Of a DNA stretch of 17,391 nucleotides, positions 8,801 through 16,159 are shown one piece after another (within the stretch, counting starts at the first letter, position 1; each line of letters opens with the position of its first letter). The DNA is from Bacteroidales bacterium (GTDB lineage Bacteria; Bacteroidota; Bacteroidia; Bacteroidales; ML635J-15): contig JAQVPT010000033.1 of assembly GCA_028701945.1 (NCBI GenBank), positions 1 through 17,391 of the forward strand, in the 5' to 3' direction. The translations under genes and the position numbers were made by a program. A model generated the notes under the pieces. That model was not told where the DNA came from. It searched no databases and worked only from the letters and a program-made list of their open reading frames with translations.

Positions 8801-10995
8801 AAACAAAGAACATCAGATGAACTAATGCTACTTTCTAAAATATCAGGCTGAGTTACAGTAAATGTTTCATTTTTTATGCAAAAATTAGCATCAGTAATTG
8901 TTACAGTATAATTATTCGGTTGAAGATTAGAAATTGTTTGCCCAAAAGCACCATTTGACCATTCACAAGTATAAGGGATTTCCCCCCCTTCAATAGTAAT
9001 AGAAATACCACCATCAATTTCACCATAGCAAGAAATATTTGTAATATTTCCATCAGATATAATAATTTCTGCTGGTTGAGTAATAACTGCACTTTCAGTA
9101 ATAGTACAATCATTATTATCAGTTATGGTTACTTGATAATTGCCAGCTGTAATATCAACAATATCTTGAGTACTGCTAAGGTCAGACCAATGATATGAAT
9201 AAGGAATAGTTCCGCCCGAGACATCAAGATCAATAGAACCGTTACTTCCACCGTAACAAGTTACATTAGTAGTAGAAATTACATTTGAAAGCAACTGATC
9301 AGGTTGATTAACAATTGTAGAATCAATTTTAACACACTCGTTTGCATCTGTAATTGTTACCTTATAGTTTCCAGCAATAAGATTTGAAATATCTTCGACA
9401 ACTTGTCCACTTGACCAATTAATGCCATAAGGGGAAGTTCCATTAGACAAAGTCAAATCTATACTTCCATCATTTCCTCCGTAACATAAAACATCAGACA
9501 CGTTAAAACTTGGTGTAATACTGTTTTTAAGTTTCCCGATTAACAAATCATAATTATTAGAAGCTCCACCTTTATTTGCAAGTGTTGTTGCATCTAAACT
9601 TAAACTAGCACTTTTAAAACTACCGCAAAAATAGATATTATCATAATCATTCATCAAAATAGACGCTGCTTCATCATCTTCGCTACCTCCATAAGATTCT
9701 GCCCATTTAATATTTCCGGTTCCATCATATTTTACAATAAAAATATCTGGTGAGTTATTAGTGTTGGCATTATTTAGTACAACTGAACCAAAACCAATTG
9801 AAGTAGAAGAAAAATTTCCTGTAAGATATACATTTCCGTTTTTATCGGGATAAACACTTTTGCCATAATTATTGCTCATTCCTGAAGCACTAGCTCCTCT
9901 AAGCCACAAAGGATTACCAGCAGAGCTGTATTTTACAAGAAACACATCAGCAGCCGGAACAGTGCCAGAACTTAAACTAAGCGTCCCAAAACTTATCTCA
10001 TCTACATCGAAATAACCAGTTACATACACATTACCCTCATTATCTGCTTCGACACAACGTGGTGCATTTGCGTTACCACCATAATTATTAACGCCAGTTG
10101 CTTTTTTTGCCCAAATAGGTGTTCCCGATGTATTATATTTTGCGAGATACATTTGTTCACCATTTCCAATATCATAAGACAAAGTAGTTGTTCCAAAGCT
10201 TATCGATTCCCATTGATAAGTTCCTGTTACATAAATATTTGATTCGTTATCAGTAGTCAGGCTAAGTCCTTTTGCTCCACCCCAATAACTCTCTTCTGCA
10301 CACAATGCCCATTGTACATTTCCTGCCGAATTATACTTAGCCAAAAACATATCTTGATTATGACAAGGTTTAGTGAGAATTATTGAACCAAAAGTAAGAT
10401 TGTCATCTTGATTAAAATAACCTGTAACATAAATATTTCCAGCATAATCACAAGATAAATCCATAGCATAATCATCACCTGCACCAACTACACTTTTTGC
10501 CCACATTACCTCTCCAGTATCACCATTATATTTTACAATAAAAACATCGTTAAGTCCTGTGTTTGTCAAAGTTTTTGTGCCAAAATCTATAGTCAAACTG
10601 TTAAAATATCCTGTAACATAAATATCTCCATTCTGGTCTGTTGCAACTGATGTAACAAAATCGTCTTGACTTCCGACAGCATTTTTAGCCCATAATACAT
10701 TCCCAGACTCATCAAACTTGGCAACAAATATCTCGTATCTATTTACCGCAGAGTTTGTTAAAACAGTAGTTCCAAAAACTAACTCCTCCGCAGTAAATTC
10801 TCCTACTACAATAAGATCATTTGAATTATCTGTGGCAATATCTTTAGCAAAATCCCATTTCATGGAATAATCAGGGGAGTCGGAATTACTAGCCCATTTC
10901 CAAGTATAACATTGCCCAAAAGCTGCAATTGCAGAAAAGATATTGATAACAATAGTAATCACCACTATCATTGTTGTATTAAGTGTAGTTTTCAT
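5863..10995 (-). CDS. Giant adhesin: propeller repeats, SprB repeats and T9SS C-terminal sorting domain
   Basis: This 1710-residue surface protein starts at ATG 10995 with a signal peptide ending AAFGQ (about residue 28). Residues about 30-495 contain seven propeller-type (SBBP-like) repeats, each with a core such as IYVTGYF...IDFG and then FIVKYN..GNVLWAK. From about 499 to 1550 come fourteen SprB repeats of about 75 residues, with the pattern VLCYGGNDGSI, GGT.PYSF.WSNG, AGTYTVTITD.N.C. A fifteenth degenerate unit follows at about 1550-1622. The last 79 residues are a type-A T9SS sorting domain (IGIEVFPNPAKDVLYIDF, then FSITGQIVMEK and FLLQIFNQNGKLV). The protein should cross the outer membrane by T9SS and be attached to or released from the surface. 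SprB itself is the gliding adhesin of Flavobacterium johnsoniae and is much larger, so gliding cannot be claimed; adhesion or matrix binding is the safer reading. Confidence 0.93.
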   Translation of the reverse strand: MKTTLNTTMIVVITIVINIFSAIAAFGQCYTWKWASNSDSPDYSMKWDFAKDIATDNSNDLIVVGEFTAEELVFGTTVLTNSAVNRYEIFVAKFDESGNVLWAKNAVGSQDDFVTSVATDQNGDIYVTGYFNSLTIDFGTKTLTNTGLNDVFIVKYNGDTGEVMWAKSVVGAGDDYAMDLSCDYAGNIYVTGYFNQDDNLTFGSIILTKPCHNQDMFLAKYNSAGNVQWALCAEESYWGGAKGLSLTTDNESNIYVTGTYQWESISFGTTTLSYDIGNGEQMYLAKYNTSGTPIWAKKATGVNNYGGNANAPRCVEADNEGNVYVTGYFDVDEISFGTLSLSSGTVPAADVFLVKYSSAGNPLWLRGASASGMSNNYGKSVYPDKNGNVYLTGNFSSTSIGFGSVVLNNANTNNSPDIFIVKYDGTGNIKWAESYGGSEDDEAASILMNDYDNIYFCGSFKSASLSLDATTLANKGGASNNYDLLIGKLKNSITPSFNVSDVLCYGGNDGSIDLTLSNGTSPYGINWSSGQVVEDISNLIAGNYKVTITDANECVKIDSTIVNQPDQLLSNVISTTNVTCYGGSNGSIDLDVSGGTIPYSYHWSDLSSTQDIVDITAGNYQVTITDNNDCTITESAVITQPAEIIISDGNITNISCYGEIDGGISITIEGGEIPYTCEWSNGAFGQTISNLQPNNYTVTITDANFCIKNETFTVTQPDILESSISSSDVLCFGGSDGGIVLTPIGGTEPYSFIWSNGSNEQNPANLSIGTYTVTISDSNDCTTINSAEINQPTELLIDIISIVDVKCFGDNSGSININVSGGVSPYVYEWSNGSNQEDINNILANQYFVTVTDTHECTVVVDAIVLQPDEITLSVIDITNVSCYGEADGAIDIEISNGYEPYTCEWSNSAITPDIDNLVAGTYILTITDSENCTKIETLEILQPEVLESSIDVNDVLCYEGEDGSIDLTVTGGTVPYSFLWSNGESTEGLNGLIVDNYSVTITDDNDCSTINSGEITQPDELLTDITIINQVTCFGANDGEVILNVTGGISPYSFLWSNGSDEQNISDLIAGEHFVTITDYNACSTINSVEITQPDEIEITYTVSDVICYGGNSGQIDLLVLGGVAPYVFDWSNGANTEDISGINAGVYIINVTDQNSCAQTTEIIVNQPDALELSFITNHICWGEASGEIDLSVSGGVGTYSYSWSNGALTEDIAELIAGEYHVTVTDDNACTTTNFTAILQATTPIEIVAESSDVLCYGENTGSIALSVTGSVPPYLYLWSNESETAEIDNLSIGSYTVTVTDFIACTETVTVFIDEPDPLNINFTFTNTDCYGLAGGNIDIDVSGGIAPYTYYWTNGASTEDIDELNAGFYSVFIVDNNNCVINESAEITQPEPLSVSFEVQNTCFGHNNGNIISTVIGGTAPYSFLWDNDDELSNIENLSASTYILTITDNNNCEIISSANVEETDAEIEIEYSSTDVLCYGENTGSIELLLIGGSAPYSIQWSNGANTETINNLSAGDYNVTVSDNFGCITTNNILINETSELLIDFDMVIDSAGNCQGQLTAIVEGGTFPYSYNWYDPQMQTTMVADSLCGGYYFVIVHDSNNCSASDIAFVETGTAGVALLNSQIGIEVFPNPAKDVLYIDFTDGTNFVLKIFSITGQIVMEKLLHDGVNAIDISTIGHKGIFLLQIFNQNGKLVYVAKQVIK
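6135..9510 (-). repeat. SprB repeat array: 14 units plus one degenerate unit
   Basis: Units of about 225 bp repeat in tandem within the adhesin gene. The conserved Cys-Tyr-Gly codons recur at a steady interval (near bases 9484, 9252, 9024, 8807, 8571, 8341, 8120, 7890, 7662, 7443, 7217, 6987, 6768 and 6540). Every unit carries two cysteines about 50 residues apart, one in the CYGG-like turn and one after the TD.N. motif. Unit 7 has CYEGEDG and unit 10 CWGEASG. The unit nearest the C-terminus (DSAGNCQGQLTAIV) has lost the glycine-rich turn but keeps its cysteine pair. The units differ at many positions, so the array is old rather than freshly duplicated. Confidence 0.9.
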
Positions 10996-11035
10996 ATTTT
11001 TTTGTTTTTATTATTATTTGATTCAGCTTACAAAT

Positions 11036-11043
11036 CAAATTTA
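11036..11043 (-). promoter_or_regulatory. Possible -7 box of the adhesin gene (TAAATTTG)
   Basis: An exact TAnnTTTG match on the minus strand lies 40 bp before the adhesin ATG, in the 134-bp gap after the response regulator gene. No TTG stands at the expected -33 distance, so support is partial. It suggests the adhesin can be transcribed independently of the two-component genes. Confidence 0.3.
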
Positions 11044-11129
11044 CGCATATCTTTTTTATTAGATATTTAAGAAAAACAAATGCAATGGAGTAATTATTAA
11101 TAGTGTCGATTGAGTGAATAAACGTATTA

Positions 11130-11897
11130 TTACAATTTCATCATTTTATCAAGACAGTTAAACAAGATATCGCGTTTTCTTTGAGACACAGGCACTCTTG
11201 AATTATCTGTCATAATCAGATAGCCGCTATTATGTTTTTCATATTTTCTGATTTTTGAAATATTTATTAAATGAGAATTATGAACCCTTAGAAAACATTT
11301 TTCAGGTAGGAGCTTTTCATATTCTTTTAAAGTGTTTGATACTAGAATTTTTTCACCACTATCAATATAAAAAGTTGTATAATTCCTATAAGATTCGCAG
11401 CGTACGATTTCATTAATATTAACAACATGTATAGCATCGCAAGTTTTCAAGATTAATGGGCATGTCGTTTTTGCATTATCATTAATTTTATTAAAATTTT
11501 CAATTAAAACTTTCATTTGCAGCTCAATATTAACGATACTATCATTTTTATCAATTCGCGATAAAGATTTTATTAAATCATCTGGGTCAATAGGTTTCAC
11601 AATATAATCTAACGCACTATACCTAAATGCTTTTAAAGCATATTCATCAGATGCGGTAATAAAAATAACTTTAAAACGAATGTTTTCTAATTCTTCAAGA
11701 AGATCAAATCCAGTTCCATCTTGAAGCTCAATATCCAACAATACAAGATCGGGAGATGTGCTATTAATAAGCATCTTAGCTTCTTTTACCGATTTAGCAA
11801 CACCAAGAACTTCTACATCTTCATCACTTAGTAAAATAATTTTTTCAATTGTATGGACAGCAGAATCCTCATCATCAATTATAACAATTCTAATCAT
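11130..11897 (-). CDS. LytTR-family response regulator
   Basis: This 255-residue cytoplasmic transcription regulator has a receiver domain at about 1-120 and a LytTR DNA-binding domain at about 147-250. The receiver keeps the acidic pocket (Asp8, Asp9), phosphoacceptor Asp55 (LVLLDIEL), Thr81 and Lys101 (YIVKPID). The LytTR part shows ILKTCDAIHVVNINEIV, then CESYRNYTTFY and FLRVHNSHLINI, typical of LytT/YehT/AgrA-type beta-sheet DNA binders. Its ATG overlaps the last 8 bp of the kinase gene (ATGATTAG), so the two are translationally coupled partners. It precedes the adhesin gene on the same strand, which makes that gene its first candidate target; this is inferred from position only. Confidence 0.93.
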   Translation of the reverse strand: MIRIVIIDDEDSAVHTIEKIILLSDEDVEVLGVAKSVKEAKMLINSTSPDLVLLDIELQDGTGFDLLEELENIRFKVIFITASDEYALKAFRYSALDYIVKPIDPDDLIKSLSRIDKNDSIVNIELQMKVLIENFNKINDNAKTTCPLILKTCDAIHVVNINEIVRCESYRNYTTFYIDSGEKILVSNTLKEYEKLLPEKCFLRVHNSHLINISKIRKYEKHNSGYLIMTDNSRVPVSQRKRDILFNCLDKMMKL

Positions 11898-13665
11898 AAG
11901 CTTTTATAAATAATTCGTTAACTATTGGTAAGTTTAAAACAACAATTGTACCTCCATCCTCCCTATTCGAGATAACAGCCCTGCATTTTTCTTTGTGTTT
12001 CTTTTGCAGCAAATAAAGTCTTTCTTTTGTAATATCAATAGCCATGGACAAATGCTCTGACTTTAATTTTTTTAAAGAATTTTTTATTCCAATACCATTA
12101 TCTTTAATCTCAACAATTAGTTTTTCTGATTCTTTTCTAAAATCTATACTAATTAAACCGTTTTCATGCATTCCGCATAAACCGTGTTTAATAGCATTTT
12201 CCACAAATGGCTGTATTATCATTGGGGGAATGTAAAAAAAGTCTGGATCAATACTATCTTCAATCTGTATTGCATAATCAAAGACAAGTTGAAATCTTAT
12301 TTTTTGGAGATTAAGATAGTATTCAAGCATTTCTATTTCGCTTGCAAGTTTGATATAGTCTTTTTTTGAATCTTCTAATATCATTCGCATTAAACTGGCA
12401 AATTTAGAGAGATATGTACTCGCTTTTAACGGATCTTCATTTAGAATATAATCCTGAATTGCACCTAAAGAGTTAAAAATAAAATGTGGGTTCATTTGCA
12501 AAATTAGCAGACGTTGATTCAAGTCTTTAATTCTTAATTCAGATTTTAGACGAATACTTCGATAAAAATAAACAGCAAAACCAAGCAATATTATTAATAG
12601 TGAAAATACCAATATAAGAATAAGCCCATTTTTGCGATTGTTAATTTTTCGAGATTCTATTTCACGATTAAGACTTTGGATTTTTTGTTCTTTTTTCTCG
12701 GTTTCATAAATTGTTTGCAATTCAAGAAATTGTCTATGTTTATCGATATTATAGATTGAGTCATAGTATCCTAAATACAAATCGAAATAACCTCTAAAGC
12801 TATCATAATCACCCAGTGCAGCATAATTAAGAGTCATATTCTCATACAATGTAATTGTCATTTGAGCATTCTTAATCGCAAGAGCAATCTCTAAACCTTT
12901 ATTAAAATATTCGGTAGCCAATTTATAATCACCTAAATTCATATAGACATTTCCAATCGCATTTAGTGAAATAGCAATTTCCTTTTTAATATCATTTTTA
13001 TTGTTTATTTCAAATGCCTTTTGATAATACTCCAATGCGACATAATACTCTTTTTTTGCAGCATAAGCTGTACCGATATTATGTAGAGAAACTGCAATTT
13101 TATATTCGTCATTATTTTTTTGTCTGATAGTTAATGACTCAGAAAAGCACTCCAGTGCCTTATCTAAATCACTTTGATACTTATAAATCAATCCTATATT
13201 ATTCAAGACATCGGCTACTTTAATATCGAAGTCTAAGGTTTTATAAATCTGAAGAGCTTTATTATAATATTGCAAAGCGTAGTCATATTTATGCCATGCC
13301 ATGTATAATATTCCTAAACTGTTGTTTGTCTGTGCAATTCCCTGTTGGTTATTTATCGACACATGCACATCAAGCGATTGCTGAAAATAGTCAAGAGCTA
13401 CGGTATATTCTCCTTTATCACGATAAATAATTGCTATCTGATTAAAAGTTTCTCCACATCTTTTATGATTCTTTAGTTGAGAGTAACATTGTAAAGATTG
13501 GTTAAAAGCAAATAAGGCAGAATCAATTTTTCCAAAAGCACTATAATCCTGAGCTTTCAAAAATATCGAATCGCAGAAATTCTCATCATAAACATACTGA
13601 GCTTTAATATTGTTAGAACCTAACAATAATGCAGTTAATAATAATATGCTAATGTTATTCTTCAT
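11890..13665 (-). CDS. TPR-containing LytS-type sensor histidine kinase
   Basis: The protein has 591 residues from ATG 13665. The frame extends to a TTG at 13701, but the ATG gives a direct signal peptide (MKNNISILLLTALLLGSNNIKAQ), so I prefer it. About six TPR units fill residues 32-300 (for example IAIIYRDKGEYTVALDYFQQ and NIGNVYMNLGDYKLATEYF-like segments) and should lie in the periplasm. A charged coiled-coil segment (about 310-345) leads to one transmembrane helix (about 346-369). The cytoplasmic part has the LytS-type His_kinase motif QMNPHFIFNSL with phosphoacceptor His394, and an ATPase with N-box PFVENAIKHG and G-box KDNGIGI. It should phosphorylate the overlapping LytTR regulator. 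TPR-LytS kinases of this layout are frequent in Bacteroidota; the signal sensed is unknown. Confidence 0.93.
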   Translation of the reverse strand: MKNNISILLLTALLLGSNNIKAQYVYDENFCDSIFLKAQDYSAFGKIDSALFAFNQSLQCYSQLKNHKRCGETFNQIAIIYRDKGEYTVALDYFQQSLDVHVSINNQQGIAQTNNSLGILYMAWHKYDYALQYYNKALQIYKTLDFDIKVADVLNNIGLIYKYQSDLDKALECFSESLTIRQKNNDEYKIAVSLHNIGTAYAAKKEYYVALEYYQKAFEINNKNDIKKEIAISLNAIGNVYMNLGDYKLATEYFNKGLEIALAIKNAQMTITLYENMTLNYAALGDYDSFRGYFDLYLGYYDSIYNIDKHRQFLELQTIYETEKKEQKIQSLNREIESRKINNRKNGLILILVFSLLIILLGFAVYFYRSIRLKSELRIKDLNQRLLILQMNPHFIFNSLGAIQDYILNEDPLKASTYLSKFASLMRMILEDSKKDYIKLASEIEMLEYYLNLQKIRFQLVFDYAIQIEDSIDPDFFYIPPMIIQPFVENAIKHGLCGMHENGLISIDFRKESEKLIVEIKDNGIGIKNSLKKLKSEHLSMAIDITKERLYLLQKKHKEKCRAVISNREDGGTIVVLNLPIVNELFIKAYD

Positions 13666-13796
13666 ACTTGAAAATCTTTCAAAAACGCTATTTAATTTCA
13701 ATTAACAACTTTGTGAAACTTTACTATAAGTAATGCAATCAGCAAAAAAAATGTTTACGAACATGAGGTTTTCGCATTCTTTTCATTGGATTAGTA

Positions 13797-13831
13797 CAAA
13801 TATATGAAAATTACTCATTTGTATTGCACAA
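13797..13831 (-). promoter_or_regulatory. Possible promoter of the kinase-regulator operon
   Basis: The box TATATTTG (13797-13804, minus strand) matches the -7 consensus TAnnTTTG, and TTG (13829-13831) lies 24 bp further upstream. It leaves a leader of roughly 125 bases before ATG 13665 and lies within the divergent spacer shared with crcB. Confidence 0.4.
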
Positions 13832-13864
13832 AATTGATTATTTTGCACAAAAATATATTATTTC

Positions 13865-14236
13865 ATGTTTAAGCAAATCATACTTGTAGGTTTAGGAGGA
13901 GGAATTGGTAGTATTTTACGGTTCATTATTTCACAAATATCTGATAAATATTTAAATCTAAAAATTCCGATTTCTACTCTTATCGTAAATATTGTTGGAA
14001 GTTTTTTAATTGGTATCGTTTTGGCATATTTACAAAAAAACAACGCAGAGACATCTGATTTAAAATATCTTTTAGCAATAGGTTTTTGCGGCGGATTTAC
14101 TACCTTTTCGGCTTTTGCGTGGGAAAACTTACAGCTTTTTAATTCGCAAAATTATAATCTTGCTTTATTGTATATTGCTCTAAGCCTAGTTTTATGCTTT
14201 TTAGGAGTTGCAGGAGGATTCTTTTTGATAAAATAA
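13865..14236 (+). CDS. crcB: Fluoride ion channel CrcB/Fluc
   Basis: This 123-residue inner-membrane protein has four hydrophobic segments, the normal length and layout for the dual-topology dimeric fluoride exporter. Diagnostic motifs are GGGIGSILRF (11-20), STLIVNIVGSFLIG (37-50, with pore Asn42) and GFCGGFTTFSAF (73-84), which carries the polar track and the two phenylalanines that coordinate fluoride. The protein lowers cytoplasmic fluoride. It is a single-copy gene here, divergent from the kinase gene and convergent with the transpeptidase-like gene. The upstream AT-rich DNA shows no fluoride riboswitch signature. The ATG at 13865 places the first motif at the usual distance from the N-terminus. 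Confidence 0.96.
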   Translation: MFKQIILVGLGGGIGSILRFIISQISDKYLNLKIPISTLIVNIVGSFLIGIVLAYLQKNNAETSDLKYLLAIGFCGGFTTFSAFAWENLQLFNSQNYNLALLYIALSLVLCFLGVAGGFFLIK

Positions 14237-14253
14237 AATAGCATCTGTCAATA

Positions 14254-14285
14254 TGTGATGCTGTGATGCAGTGATTCTGTGATAC
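14254..14285. repeat. 8-bp tandem repeat, four units
   Basis: The units are TGTGATGC, TGTGATGC, AGTGATTC and TGTGATAC, the last two with small changes. They lie just downstream of crcB in the convergent spacer. Confidence 0.7.
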
Positions 14286-14351
14286 CGCATCTCATCCTCA
14301 CATCAATGGGTAATCGGCACTTCTTTACAAAACTGATGAACCGATAACCGA

Positions 14352-14364
14352 GTAGCTCTGCTAC
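14352..14364. repeat. Short hairpin in the crcB / transpeptidase-like spacer
   Basis: GTAGC and GCTAC pair around a TCT loop, within a segment reading ACCGAGTAGCTC and then TACGAGCTCA. No T run follows on either strand, so a role as terminator between the convergent genes is only possible. The words ACCGAGT and TACGAGCTCA also occur in the right 37-bp arm (read as its complement) at 16492-16528. Confidence 0.4.
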
Positions 14365-14413
14365 GAGCTCACGACTGAAAGGAGTAAACCAATAAGTGTC
14401 AGAATCATATCTA

Positions 14414-15814
14414 TTACTCTTGTTGTAACTCTTTGTTTACAAGACAATTATCGTATTCGTCTTTAAAGTGATAATATCCGTCAATAATATATCCATTTCG
14501 GTAGCTACCTTCTTCGTCTATTTCAAGTATCTTAGCATAATATGGGTAAAAAGTGTTAATCCATTTTCTAAAATCAAGTCCTTCTTGCTCGGTTTTAAAC
14601 GGTAAATAGTCAAGGATATTCCCCTCATATTCAATTCGATTATCGTAGCAAGTATCATTATAAGCGATAAATAACTTACAATCTTGCGGTGTCCACCATC
14701 TTAAAAATTTTGCAGCGAAATCGGAGACTCTCAAACACCCTACACTATTTGCAGTACCAAGCATACCTCTGGCAACATCATTGAGAGCAACTTCATGTAT
14801 TCCATTATTTTTCATAGCTTTAGGATAATCAGGATGTGGAACTAAAAGTAAGAAATTTGAAAGTTCAACTTTATTGCGGTACATCACAATCCTGTTATGT
14901 CCACCACCAAGTTCTTCATCTCGCAATTTATCTAATAGGTCATAAAAACGTCCATATTCCCAATGCTTAGAGCTAACAGTATTGAGACCAGCGTAATAAT
15001 TTCGGTATCGTCCAATTGGTAAATCTGTGTAATAATACTCTGTTATAAGCCCTTCCTCATTTGTCCGATGCCCGATATTCAAACGTTTTGCCGATGTTGC
15101 AAATTTTGATATCATAATTAATGTATCTTCGCAAGCCTCACACAAAACCACATACTGTCCAGCAGAAAATAGCGAACTCCAATAAAATGAATAATCACGT
15201 GAAATCGGCAACATTTTATAACTCCATACTTTTGAAAGAAAATTCATTAATATACTTGCCGATTCTTTTGACAAAACAGTATCGATTGTTTGTAAAACCG
15301 AATCATAAGCTTTGGTTCCGTATTTTAAAGAATCAAGTCGTCTCAAAATATCAATTGGGATGTTGTCAAAATCTCTAAGATCCATCATCTTAGGATAAAC
15401 TTCCTGTAAGCTATGCGTATTTCCCTTATTGTCGATAACATTAAAATCTCCAACCAAATATCTATTTCTGTAAGTGTGATCAGATGGCAAAGAGTCGTTG
15501 CACAAATCCGCATAATTAAAACCTATATTTTTACCTGGTTCCCATAACGAAGAATCCTTAATCAAAGGCAAATAGCAAGGATTTGTCAAATAATAAGACC
15601 ACAATTCTTCTAAACTCAAACTTGCAATTGGTTTAGGTTTATATTCGGGTGGTCCCTGATAAAAGCTTGTATCAAAATTATGATAAATTGTATCACAAGC
15701 ATAAAAAACCTTATTATTTATTGGAGAGATGTAAAGGGAATATGAAAAATAAAGTACAACAAGCTCCAAAAATAATACAATTTTAAGCAACTTATAAAAC
15801 AGAGTCAATTTCAT
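14414..15814 (-). CDS. Membrane-anchored L,D-transpeptidase-like (YkuD fold) protein, divergent
   Basis: The protein has 466 residues from ATG 15814; the frame also offers GTG at 15844, but that would put ten polar residues before the membrane segment. A hydrophobic helix (LLKIVLFLELVVLYFSYSLY, about 9-28) anchors or exports the protein. About 190 residues of unrecognised sequence follow. The YkuD-type domain spans about 215-390, starting with YVVLCEACEDTLIMISKFAT, the strand pattern of the family's N-terminal part. The catalytic region has His340 (GIHEVAL) and SVGCLRVSD with the nucleophile candidate Cys360 and Arg362. In typical members the His is followed by Gly or Ser; here Glu follows. 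Family members cross-link peptidoglycan or attach proteins to it. This member is long and divergent, so its exact reaction is uncertain. Confidence 0.75.
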   Translation of the reverse strand: MKLTLFYKLLKIVLFLELVVLYFSYSLYISPINNKVFYACDTIYHNFDTSFYQGPPEYKPKPIASLSLEELWSYYLTNPCYLPLIKDSSLWEPGKNIGFNYADLCNDSLPSDHTYRNRYLVGDFNVIDNKGNTHSLQEVYPKMMDLRDFDNIPIDILRRLDSLKYGTKAYDSVLQTIDTVLSKESASILMNFLSKVWSYKMLPISRDYSFYWSSLFSAGQYVVLCEACEDTLIMISKFATSAKRLNIGHRTNEEGLITEYYYTDLPIGRYRNYYAGLNTVSSKHWEYGRFYDLLDKLRDEELGGGHNRIVMYRNKVELSNFLLLVPHPDYPKAMKNNGIHEVALNDVARGMLGTANSVGCLRVSDFAAKFLRWWTPQDCKLFIAYNDTCYDNRIEYEGNILDYLPFKTEQEGLDFRKWINTFYPYYAKILEIDEEGSYRNGYIIDGYYHFKDEYDNCLVNKELQQE

Positions 15815-15951
15815 ACTTTGGCGTTTTTTACAACAATTTTGCACTCTTTAGTTACTTTAAATCTGCATAAATAGATATAAAAGTTATTTGAAAAGAAACA
15901 TCATATCGACAATTACAGCAATCATTAATTGGTAAAACTAATTGTTTGTAA

Positions 15952-15986
15952 ACAAATGTAATGAATTTTTATGCATAAATCTCAAA
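15952..15986 (-). promoter_or_regulatory. Possible promoter of the transpeptidase-like gene
   Basis: TACATTTG (15952-15959, minus strand) fits the -7 consensus, with TTTG (15983-15986) 23 bp upstream. The leader to ATG 15814 would be about 130 bases. The box overlaps a perfect 12-bp palindrome, TTTGTAAACAAA (15944-15955), a possible operator. Confidence 0.35.
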
Positions 15987-16159
15987 AGACAGATAAAAAA
16001 ATATTGGTCATCTACATTATAAGTAATGTTTAAAAAACCTTATTTCACTTATCCACACCAAACGATTACAAAAAAATCATATTCCAATCATTCATTCATT
16101 GATTATTATATATTCTTTACAAGAACCGAGTTTACAGGCTCAGCGCAGCTAAAACGCTA

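Noticed and set aside
6135..9510. Regular 225-bp periodicity resembling a CRISPR or satellite array
   Set aside because: The period falls in one continuous reading frame and the units are SprB protein domains; repeat units are far longer than CRISPR repeats and diverged.
10908..10916. Lipoprotein box at the adhesin signal peptide (FGQC)
   Set aside because: Gln at -1 and Phe at -3 do not fit a lipobox; the protein also has a T9SS tail, so signal peptidase I cleavage is expected.
13666..13701. Longer start (TTG 13701) for the sensor kinase
   Set aside because: It adds twelve residues in front of a complete signal peptide that begins at ATG 13665.
13702..13864. Fluoride riboswitch upstream of crcB
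   Set aside because: The spacer is AT-rich and lacks the conserved GC-containing pseudoknot segments of the crcB RNA motif.
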